64,000 bases of DNA. Origin: Fibrobacter sp. GTDB taxonomy: Bacteria > Fibrobacterota > Fibrobacteria > Fibrobacterales > Fibrobacteraceae. Positions 57,026 to 64,000 of the stretch are shown piece after piece. Numbering within the stretch: the first letter of the stretch is position 1; each line of letters begins with the position of its first letter. Location: the NCBI GenBank assembly GCA_017649565.1, contig JAGCGO010000019.1, forward strand, positions 78,488 to 142,487. The letters run 5' to 3'. A model generated the notes under the pieces. It had not been told where the DNA came from. It worked only from the letters and a program-made list of their open reading frames with translations, and did no database searches. The translations under genes were made by a program, and so were the position numbers.

Positions 57026-58198
57026 ATGCGCGTACTCGTTTTAAATTGCGGCAGTTCCTCGGTCAAGTTCGCCGTCATCGACACCCAGACCAAGCAGTCC
57101 ATCTCCAGCGGCCTCGTCGAGAACATCGGCGTGAACGGTCACGTGAAGGCCAAGGGCCCCGAAGGCAACATCGATTTCAATTTCGACTGCCCGACGCACG
57201 CCGAAGCCGTCGCCGAAGTACAGAAGTTCCTCGCCGAACAGAAGCTCATCGACACCATCGAGGCCATCGGTCACCGCGTGGTGCATGGCGGCAAGTATAT
57301 CAAGAGCGAAAAAGTCAGCCAGGAAGTCATCGACTACATCCGCAGCATTACGCTGTTTGCCCCGCTGCATGAACCGGCACACGCGACCGGCATGGAATGC
57401 GCGACCAAGTTCTTCCCGACACTCCCGCAGGTGGCAGTGTTCGACACCGCCTTCCACCAGACGATGCCGCGCAAGGCATTCCTCTACGGCATCCCCTACA
57501 AGTTCTACGAAGACGATGCTATCCGTCGTTACGGTTTCCACGGCACCAGCCACCGCTTCGTGACCGCCGAAGCCGCAAGCATTCTCGGCAAGAAGCCGGA
57601 AGACTGCTGCTTCATCACGGCTCACCTCGGCAACGGTTCCAGCTGTTCCGCCATTTTGAACGGCAAGTGCGCCGACACTACCATGGGTTTCACCCCGCTC
57701 GACGGCCTTATCATGGGCACGCGTTCCGGCAGCCTCGACCCGGCTATCCTCTTCTTCATCAGCAAGAAGTACGGCTACGACATCGACCGCCTCGACAAGC
57801 TCGTGAACAAGGAATCCGGCCTTCTCGGTCTCTCCGGTCTTTCTAACGACATGCGCACCTTGACGCAGGCCGCAAGCGAAGGCCATCTCGGCGCCCAGAT
57901 CGCCCTCGAGACCTTCTGCTACAAGCTGACCCGTGAAATCGGCGGCATCGCCATGGCACTCCCGCGCATCGACGCGCTCGTGTTCACCGGCGGTATCGGC
58001 GAGAACAGCCGCGTGGTTCGCAAAACCGTGATGGAAAACCTCGCCCTGCTCGGCTACCAGATCGACGATGCCCGCAACGAGGACAACGGCAAGAACTCCG
58101 GCCACATCATCAGCAAGGACGGCACGCCGACCGCTATGGTGGTCGCCACCAACGAAGAACTCCTCATCGCCCTCGACACCGAAGCGTTGGTGAAGTAG
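57026..58198 (+). CDS. ackA: Acetate kinase
   Basis: 390 aa. Family start LVLNCGSSSVKFAVID (phosphate/adenine loop), HRVVHGGKYI, FDTAFHQTMP, YGFHGTSHRFV, HLGNGSSCSAI and GENSRVVRKTVM. It forms acetate and ATP from acetyl phosphate, the main substrate-level ATP step besides glycolysis in an acetate/succinate fermenter. Slightly shorter than E. coli AckA (400 aa). Preceded by a 7-bp-period tract with no clear Shine-Dalgarno; pta is not adjacent. Confidence 0.97.
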   Translation: MRVLVLNCGSSSVKFAVIDTQTKQSISSGLVENIGVNGHVKAKGPEGNIDFNFDCPTHAEAVAEVQKFLAEQKLIDTIEAIGHRVVHGGKYIKSEKVSQEVIDYIRSITLFAPLHEPAHATGMECATKFFPTLPQVAVFDTAFHQTMPRKAFLYGIPYKFYEDDAIRRYGFHGTSHRFVTAEAASILGKKPEDCCFITAHLGNGSSCSAILNGKCADTTMGFTPLDGLIMGTRSGSLDPAILFFISKKYGYDIDRLDKLVNKESGLLGLSGLSNDMRTLTQAASEGHLGAQIALETFCYKLTREIGGIAMALPRIDALVFTGGIGENSRVVRKTVMENLALLGYQIDDARNEDNGKNSGHIISKDGTPTAMVVATNEELLIALDTEALVK

Positions 58199-58230
58199 GC
58201 GCGAAGCCCCATCTGGTTCTTGAATACAGC

Positions 58231-58256
58231 AAAGGCCCCGCAATCCGCGGGGCCTT
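58231..58256 (+). terminator. Terminator of ackA
   Basis: AAGGCCCCGC-aatcc-GCGGGGCCTT, followed by CAATTTT. It lies in a convergent gap and may serve both strands. Confidence 0.75.
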
Positions 58257-58267
58257 CAATTTTACAA

Positions 58268-58293
58268 GAGATTCCCGCCTTCGCGGGAATGAC
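58268..58293. repeat. REP-like short palindrome, copy 3 of 3
   Basis: GAGATTCCCGC-cttc-GCGGGAATGACA, the same outline as at 4936 and 32366. Confidence 0.65.
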
Positions 58294-58304
58294 ACGGCAG
58301 CGTA

Positions 58305-60971
58305 TTACTTGATGGTCCAGGTCTGCCTGTTCACCTGCAGAATCTTGCGGCCCTGCACCTTCGCGGCTGCGTTACGCACGGCATCCTCGCTTACCGGGAG
58401 CCTGTGCTGCCACATCACGCGGCCCTGCATGTCGAACATGACTGCCATGCCATGGTCGGCCGTGATGGCGCCCTGCCAGCCGGCCTTGGGCGCATTCGCG
58501 ACAACAGGTATCGGAGTCGGATTGGAGACAAACACCAGTTCCTTCGCGGGGGAAGTTTCGCCCGCTTCATCCGTTACCGTCACCCTGACTTCATACGCAA
58601 CGTTATACTGAAGCGCAAGGCGTTCTTCGATCAGCCTGACATACAGGGAGTCGCCGACAATTTCCGCAAACAGGAACGGATGGACTTTCGTCGTTTTCAT
58701 GACCAGCACCGAATCGTCCACATCTTCGAAAAGGTCGAACACATAGAACACCTTCTGCCAGCCGGAAATCGGGACATAGACCGTATCCTTCAGGCCGTAG
58801 CGCGTCGGCCTGTCGTTGACACAGGTGACCGGGACCGGAATCTGGAGGGCAGTCGAATTCTTGTTCTTGTCCGTAGCGGTCACGACGAGGGTCGCATCGC
58901 CACAGGCGTCCTTCACGGACTTGACAACCATCTTCGAGGTATTCACCTCCACATGCAGGATGCTGTCGGGATTCGCGACTGTCACATCGAAGGCATCGCC
59001 GTCAGGATCGGTAAACCAGCCCTTCATTTCCATGAGGGTGTACGAGAACTGGCTGGTGAAATCTTCATTGAGGTCGGCAAAGCGCGCCTTGAGCGATTCC
59101 GCAATCCCAGCGACAACCTGCGGGGCGCGGTTCCTGTAGGAGACATCCAACGTCACCGTGGCCACATCCGACGTATCGCCATCGGCATTGACAATGAAGT
59201 AGGTGAAGGAATCCTCGCCCTCGTAGGCGCCCACTTCATAGCGGAAGGCACCCGTCGTGTCGAGAGTGACCGTGCCATGCGAAGCTTCCGTCAAGAGGAA
59301 GGCCTTCAGTGCAGAAGCGCCATCGGGGTTCAGGTCGTTCTTGAGCACGCCCTTCGCGGCAGAAACAACCGTCACGGTATCCTGGAGGACGGAGTAGGTA
59401 TCGTCCACCGCCTTGGGCTTGTCGGCCACGGCTTCAATCGTGAGCGGGATGGAGAATCCCACGGTATCCTTGTCATCGATGATGAACAGCTGGATAGCGT
59501 CCTCGCCGTTCGCATTGGGTACCGCGATCAAGGAAATGACATAGTTCGTAGTAGTCATGTCCAGCATCACGTCGACAAGGCCGTTCTTGCTGGCCACGTT
59601 AATCGGGAAGTTGGAAGTCAGCACATCCGGGTCGCTGATGTCGAAAGCGTCCATCGCGATAAAGATGTCGAAGTCTTCGAAGTCTTCGTTCACCTCGATT
59701 CCATCGGCAAACTTGACAGGGTCTGCACTGGCAGAACCAATACGGAAGGTAGAATCCGTAATAGTAATCGTTGCCGGGTCTTCCACGTTCTTCACCGTAA
59801 TGGTGACAGTCGCGGGATTGCTTGTCAGGTCGCTAGCATCGGTTATCGTATAGGTGAACTGGTCCGTGCCGTAGAAGTTCGGATTCGGCGTGTAGACAAA
59901 GCCGTTCCCGTTGAACGTGAACTCGCCGTGTGCCGGTTCCGTCTTTATCGTAACATCGAAAGCCTTGTCGCCATCGTCGTCGTAGTCATTGAGCTTGATA
60001 CCCTTGGAAGATGCCACCGTCAGCACGGCGTCCTCGTTCATTTCGTAGTTGTCGTCTACGGCCACCGGCGCGTTCTTGCGGTCGATGAGGTTAAGCTTGA
60101 CGGTGTAGGTGACGGATTTGCCTGCCGGATCCTTGGCGGTGAAGATCGCCGTGGCTTCCGTGCTGTCGATCGGGTTCGCCTTGCTCTTGATCTTTGCGAT
60201 ATCGCTCATGGAGTAGCTCTTCGAGCCCACGAGATCTTGCGCATAGCCGGAGAGGGCCATCGTGATGTTCAGGTCGTCGCCGTCGGCATCCTCGAAGATT
60301 TCCTTGAAAGCGACCTGGAGCGTATCACCTTCGTAGAGGTCCTTGGCAACGGTGGCGGAAACGCCGTCGACTAGGTTCGGGGCGTGGTTCTCGCATTCGT
60401 CGGCGAGGATGAAGCTCACGATTTCGACCGTATTGGTATAGACGGAAGTCGTCGCGTGGGTGTTCTTGTAGGCAAACTGGACACCGGTCTGCTTGCCGAC
60501 ATTCCAGGCGACGGTCGTCTTGGAAGTCCATCCCTGCTTCAAGCCGCTGAACGCGATAAAGGTCCTCTTGCTACCGGCGGCGAGATCCGCTCCGTAGTAG
60601 TTGTAGTCCGTGATGGTGGACTGCTTGAAGTCCATGCGGAAGGGGGCCGTCGCCCTATAGGAGAGGCAGACGCCCTTGTAGTTCGCAAGCGAGACGGGAA
60701 CGTCCGCGTAATCCTTGTCCGGGTCCTGTCGCCAGATGAGGCCAAGGCCTGCGCTGTTCTCTGTCTTGCCCGGAGTGACGGCAAACTCGGCGACCTTGAC
60801 ATTCGCGGCCGTGGTCATCGTGTCGACCGAGGCACCCGTACCGCTCGTATAGGTATACCAGGAAGCCGGGGCCATTGTACCCGGGCCATCCTCCGTCCAG
60901 ACTGTCGCCGTGGCGGCGAGGGCTGCGCTACCCAAAAGCACCAGCGCCAATGCAGAAATCTTCACGTTCAT
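58305..60971 (-). CDS. Secreted multidomain protein: N-terminal CBM-like region, tandem cadherin/Ig-like domains, sorting-like C-terminus
   Basis: 888 aa from ATG 60971 (GGAGG four bases upstream); the frame runs on to 61088 but that part is not signal-like. Signal peptide 1-19. Residues about 20-190 are a jelly-roll-like region (SYRATAPFRMDFKQS, AFSGLKQGW) similar in outline to the CBM11/CBM30-like domains seen in Fibrobacter proteins. Several cadherin- or Big_9-like domains follow, each with DDxYxMNEDAVLTV or PHGEFTFNGNGFVYTP-type strands and acidic Ca2+-binding loops. The C-terminal module contains VMFDMQGRVMWQHRLP. No catalytic residues found; likely a cell-surface adhesion or cellulose-binding scaffold. 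Confidence 0.8.
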   Translation of the reverse strand: MNVKISALALVLLGSAALAATATVWTEDGPGTMAPASWYTYTSGTGASVDTMTTAANVKVAEFAVTPGKTENSAGLGLIWRQDPDKDYADVPVSLANYKGVCLSYRATAPFRMDFKQSTITDYNYYGADLAAGSKRTFIAFSGLKQGWTSKTTVAWNVGKQTGVQFAYKNTHATTSVYTNTVEIVSFILADECENHAPNLVDGVSATVAKDLYEGDTLQVAFKEIFEDADGDDLNITMALSGYAQDLVGSKSYSMSDIAKIKSKANPIDSTEATAIFTAKDPAGKSVTYTVKLNLIDRKNAPVAVDDNYEMNEDAVLTVASSKGIKLNDYDDDGDKAFDVTIKTEPAHGEFTFNGNGFVYTPNPNFYGTDQFTYTITDASDLTSNPATVTITVKNVEDPATITITDSTFRIGSASADPVKFADGIEVNEDFEDFDIFIAMDAFDISDPDVLTSNFPINVASKNGLVDVMLDMTTTNYVISLIAVPNANGEDAIQLFIIDDKDTVGFSIPLTIEAVADKPKAVDDTYSVLQDTVTVVSAAKGVLKNDLNPDGASALKAFLLTEASHGTVTLDTTGAFRYEVGAYEGEDSFTYFIVNADGDTSDVATVTLDVSYRNRAPQVVAGIAESLKARFADLNEDFTSQFSYTLMEMKGWFTDPDGDAFDVTVANPDSILHVEVNTSKMVVKSVKDACGDATLVVTATDKNKNSTALQIPVPVTCVNDRPTRYGLKDTVYVPISGWQKVFYVFDLFEDVDDSVLVMKTTKVHPFLFAEIVGDSLYVRLIEERLALQYNVAYEVRVTVTDEAGETSPAKELVFVSNPTPIPVVANAPKAGWQGAITADHGMAVMFDMQGRVMWQHRLPVSEDAVRNAAAKVQGRKILQVNRQTWTIK

Positions 60972-61094
60972 AAAGCCTCCTACCAAAAGGTTATGAAGAG
61001 TAATGTAATAATAAAATAAACAATCTGCTCTTTTTTTGCAACAGCGAAACCCCGATTTTTTGCCGGATTCCATAGACATTTCATCCAAAATAGG

Positions 61095-62942
61095 CTAGCC
61101 GCCGAGCAAATCGAGCTCTTCGTAGCGTTCGTAGGCCTTTTCGAGTTCCGATTCCCGGGTCGCAATCTCTTTTTGCAGTTCTACGATGCGTTTTGCGTCG
61201 GTATAGACTTCCGGCTTTGAAAGTTCCGCCTGGAAATCCGCAATTTCGGCTTCGAGTTTCTCGATTTTATCGGGAAGTGCAGTGTATTCGCGTTCTTCGT
61301 TGTAGCTACGCTTCTTCTTTTTTACCGGATTTTGCGAAATTTGTGCGTTTTGATCAGAATTTTGAGACTGAGCCGTGCCGGAAGCACGGGAATACGCCTT
61401 TTCTTCGGCAATCCTCGCCGCGTTTGCCGCTTCCTTTTCACGAATCTTGCGATTATTTTCGTAATCCGTGTACCCGCCGACAGCCTCGAAAACGTTTCCG
61501 CCCTCTTCTATGGCGAAGATTCCCGTAGCGACGGCATCCAGGAAGGCCCTGTCGTGGCTCACGACGATAACCGTGCCGTTGAAATCGGCCAGGAGTTCGG
61601 CCAGAAGGTCGAGCGTCTCCATGTCGAGGTCGTTGGTGGGTTCGTCGAGCACGAGCACGTTGCTCGGGTGGCTGAACAGGCAGGCGAGCAGCAGGCGGTT
61701 CCTTTCGCCACCGCTGAGCGCACTGATGGGCCCGCGGGCGCGTTCCGCCGAAAACAGGAAGTCCTGCAGATAACTTAACACATGACGCCGGACGCCGTTG
61801 AGCGTGATATAGGCCTGGCCGTCGCCCACGTTCTCGACAAGGCTCTTGTCTTCGCGCAAACGGGTACGCATCTGGTCGAAGTAGGCAATCTGCAGGTTCG
61901 TACCCAGGCGGACATCGCCCTCGTCGGGCTGGATTTCGCCGAGGATAAGCTTGAGCAGCGTCGTCTTGCCGGAACCGTTTGGACCCACGATGCCGATGCG
62001 GTCTCCGCGGGAGACTTCGGTACTGAAATGCGATATCAGAGGGGCGCCCTCGTAGGCAAAGCTCACGTCGGTGAGGCGGGCCACGAGACGGCCGGAGCGC
62101 TCGGCTTCGGTAATCTGCATGTTCACCGATCCGGTCCGCGTGCGCCTTTCCGCACGTTCCTGCCGCATCTTGATGAGCGCACGCACGCGCCCCTCGTTGC
62201 GGGTACGGCGCGCCTGGATTCCCTTGCGTATCCAGACTTCCTCTTCGGCGAGGCGCTTGTCAAAAAGCTTGTTGGCCTTCTCCTCTTCGGCGAGGGCCTG
62301 GTCCCTGAACTGCACGAACTTGTCGTACGGGTAGTTCCATGTGCGTACGCGTCCGCGGTCGAGTTCGAAAATGCGGGTCGCCACACGGCGCACGAAGGCG
62401 CGGTCGTGACTCACGAAGAGCACCGCACATTCCAGGCGCGAGACTATGCCTTCCAGCCACTGGATGGCGGGAATGTCCAGGTGGTTCGTCGGCTCGTCGA
62501 GCAAAAGCAAATCCGGGTCGCTCGCGACGGCACGCGCAAACAGCACACGGCGCTTCTGCCCGCCACTCAAGCCGTCGAACAAGGCGTCGGCCGCGATGCC
62601 CGTCTTTCCGAGGATAGCCTCGGCATGGGCATTGTGCAAAGACTCGTCCGTTCCGCCCGCGGCCACTCCGCCCATCACCACGTCGCGCACGGTACCGTCC
62701 ATGTGGGCGGGAATTTCCTGCACCATGCGGGAAACCTTCAGGCCGGTGCGCTTCACGATTTCGCCGCTGTCCATGCCCATCTCGCCCTGGATTATCTTGA
62801 GCAGCGTGCTCTTGCCTTCGCCGTTACGGCCTACAAGGCAAATACGTTCACCCGCTTCGATATCGAACGAGGCATTGTCCAGGAGCGGAGGACCGCTAAA
62901 CCGCAGGGAGATGTTCTGTGCAGAGAGGATGGGCATCGACAC
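61095..62942 (-). CDS. uup: ABC-F ATPase, Uup type
   Basis: 615 aa. Two ABC domains (about 5-235 and 300-510): Walker A GRNGEGKST and GPNGSGKTT, signatures LSGGQKRR and LSGGERNR, Walker B LLLLDEPTNHLD and VLVLDEPTNDLD. The inter-domain linker (about 235-290) is Arg/Lys-rich, as in ABC-F proteins. The C-terminal coiled coil (about 545-615, KIEKLEAEIADFQAELS) marks Uup rather than EttA. ABC-F proteins act on ribosomes or on branched DNA rather than as transporters. Gene stands alone between secreted-protein genes. Confidence 0.92.
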   Translation of the reverse strand: MSMPILSAQNISLRFSGPPLLDNASFDIEAGERICLVGRNGEGKSTLLKIIQGEMGMDSGEIVKRTGLKVSRMVQEIPAHMDGTVRDVVMGGVAAGGTDESLHNAHAEAILGKTGIAADALFDGLSGGQKRRVLFARAVASDPDLLLLDEPTNHLDIPAIQWLEGIVSRLECAVLFVSHDRAFVRRVATRIFELDRGRVRTWNYPYDKFVQFRDQALAEEEKANKLFDKRLAEEEVWIRKGIQARRTRNEGRVRALIKMRQERAERRTRTGSVNMQITEAERSGRLVARLTDVSFAYEGAPLISHFSTEVSRGDRIGIVGPNGSGKTTLLKLILGEIQPDEGDVRLGTNLQIAYFDQMRTRLREDKSLVENVGDGQAYITLNGVRRHVLSYLQDFLFSAERARGPISALSGGERNRLLLACLFSHPSNVLVLDEPTNDLDMETLDLLAELLADFNGTVIVVSHDRAFLDAVATGIFAIEEGGNVFEAVGGYTDYENNRKIREKEAANAARIAEEKAYSRASGTAQSQNSDQNAQISQNPVKKKKRSYNEEREYTALPDKIEKLEAEIADFQAELSKPEVYTDAKRIVELQKEIATRESELEKAYERYEELDLLGG

Positions 62943-63041
62943 AAAATTAAAAAAATTAGGATTCCGCCATTACAAAAAGTGCCGCGCATTCCTGCGCGAC
63001 ACCTATCAAGGAACAAGTCTAGCCGTAATCCGGCACAGCGT

Positions 63042-64000
63042 CTAGAAGCCGGTGACGTTCATCGCCCTCGTCATCAGGCGCATGCCCGAAGCACTTTCGA
63101 CAACGGCAAGCACGCGACCCGCACGAACCTGCGGCATAGCGCCACCCTGCGCGCCAAGCACGCCGAGCAGGTTTCCCTGCATGTCAAACAACTTAACACG
63201 TGCGTCAGCCGGGGCTCCGGAAACTGCAAGATGCCCGCCCGAGACATGCATCGCGATGCCGTGGGGCATTCCCATGCCGCGCACAAAGTCCGGAATGGAA
63301 TCGTTCGTCATCGTATCCTGTGCAGAAGTATCGGCAACCGAAGTATCGACAGGCGGCTCGGGCTCCATCTCCTTCAGGAGTTCGAGCATCTTCTCGGCGT
63401 AGCGCTTGCCGAAAGTTTCGTAGCCTTCACGCGTAAAATGCAGCGTGTAGCTCGTCTCCTTCAGGGCGGGGCAGCCCTGCGCCGAAATCAGGTATCCGGT
63501 CGGAATCAGGTCGGCTGCTTCCTTCACGGCGGAATTGCGCCAGCCGAGATCGCCCGTGGGCGCAAGTTCGCCAATGAGTATCGGGGTCTTTTCCGGGTCG
63601 AGTTCCAGTTCGGCAATCAGGTCGTCGTACACCTTCTTCACGCGCTTGGGCCAGTCGTTCATCTGGTAGTCCGCCTCTCCCTGGTGGAAAAGGAACCCCT
63701 TGATGACGCCCTTCTGCTTGGCAATCTTCCCCATCTCGACGATGCGCTTGTACACGTCGCCGCCGTATTCGTCCAGGTACTGGATCCACCAGGTGTCGCC
63801 CTTGTTCTTCGCGTTCTGCACGTAGGCCTTGTTGCGGTCCTTGTCGAACAGGTCTATGCTCTGCCCGCCAATCGCGACGTTCGCCACCGCCACCTTGATG
63901 CTGTCCGGGAGGTTAGCCACCATGGTACGCCCGAAGATATCGGCGATGCCCACCTTGGATTGGCTGTGACCCATCGGGGGTGCCGCCGGGTAGAACTCGC
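63042..64000 (-). CDS. Acetyl xylan esterase-like protein (CE6/SASA family), 5' end beyond the window
   Basis: The frame is open to the window edge (reading EFYPAAPPMGHSQSKVG), so the signal peptide and first catalytic block lie outside; 318 residues are present. SGNH-type blocks: GGQSIDLFDKDR, KGFLFHQGEADYQMN, and catalytic His in TLHFTREGYETFGKRYAE. A linker with DTSVADTSAQDTMTNDS follows, then a sorting-like C-terminus with VKLFDMQGNLLGVLG. CE6 enzymes remove acetyl groups from xylan outside the cell and are characteristic of Fibrobacter. Confidence 0.85.
   Translation of the reverse strand, partial: EFYPAAPPMGHSQSKVGIADIFGRTMVANLPDSIKVAVANVAIGGQSIDLFDKDRNKAYVQNAKNKGDTWWIQYLDEYGGDVYKRIVEMGKIAKQKGVIKGFLFHQGEADYQMNDWPKRVKKVYDDLIAELELDPEKTPILIGELAPTGDLGWRNSAVKEAADLIPTGYLISAQGCPALKETSYTLHFTREGYETFGKRYAEKMLELLKEMEPEPPVDTSVADTSAQDTMTNDSIPDFVRGMGMPHGIAMHVSGGHLAVSGAPADARVKLFDMQGNLLGVLGAQGGAMPQVRAGRVLAVVESASGMRLMTRAMNVTGF

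Overview
The window reads as chromosome of a fibre-degrading Fibrobacter (phylum Fibrobacterota). The signs are lineage-marker families (a TIGR02147-type regulator at the left edge and a TIGR02145/FISUMP lipoprotein near 51 kb), secreted proteins with Ser-rich linkers and C-terminal sorting-like domains around an FDMxG core, several plant-cell-wall hydrolases (GH9, GH5, three CE1-type esterases, a CE6-type esterase), and succinate/propionate/acetate fermentation genes. No insertion sequence, prophage or CRISPR array is visible. Where a sigma-70-type promoter can be read it is mostly TTGAAW or TTGACW, 17 bp, then TATWTT. This identification is inference from gene content, not a database match.

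Layout. 0-5 kb: a 3'-truncated regulator, a 536-bp gap holding four 42-bp palindromes, and a 1157-aa surface protein. 5-7.4 kb: beta, biotin-carrier and gamma/delta subunits of a Na+-pumping decarboxylase; the alpha subunit is not here. 7.5-18.3 kb: five lipoproteins that end in a histidine-phosphatase domain, three of them on long D-S hexapeptide repeats, interrupted by a secreted protein plus a 49-aa peptide gene. 18.4-25 kb: succinate CoA-transferase, GtrA-like protein, OmpA/TSP3 outer-membrane protein and a MacB-like ABC pair. 25-32.3 kb: GH9 cellulase, KDPG aldolase, a REC-GGDEF protein, MqnA, a small unknown protein and a cytoplasmic-looking GH5. 32.6-36.6 kb: a tightly packed minus-strand operon clpP-ftsY-lipoprotein-thioredoxin-GT2-small barrel. 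36.7-40.4 kb: aroD, a PTS IIA protein, tRNA-Val(CAC), a TolC-like protein, and hsp20 behind a textbook sigma-54 promoter. 40.6-45.4 kb: three tandem CE1-type esterases. 45.6-51.3 kb: outer-membrane barrels, a phosphohexomutase, nuoA and the FISUMP lipoprotein. 51.4-57 kb: uvrC, a coiled-coil protein, zapA, a 6S-like RNA, a small secreted protein, a SIR2-like protein and a sixth histidine phosphatase. 57-64 kb: ackA, an 888-aa multidomain secreted protein, uup, and a CE6 esterase cut by the right edge.

How it fits together: cellulose and acetylated or feruloylated xylan are attacked outside the cell by GH9, CE1 and CE6 enzymes. Inside, carbon goes to succinate and acetate (ackA); CoA-transferase plus the Na+ decarboxylase could convert succinate to propionate while pumping sodium. 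MqnA (menaquinone) and NuoA serve the respiratory chain used for fumarate reduction.

The least explained features are the D-S hexad phosphatase family, the unlisted 49-aa peptide gene, the 42-bp palindrome array, and seven intergenic tracts with a strict 7-bp period.
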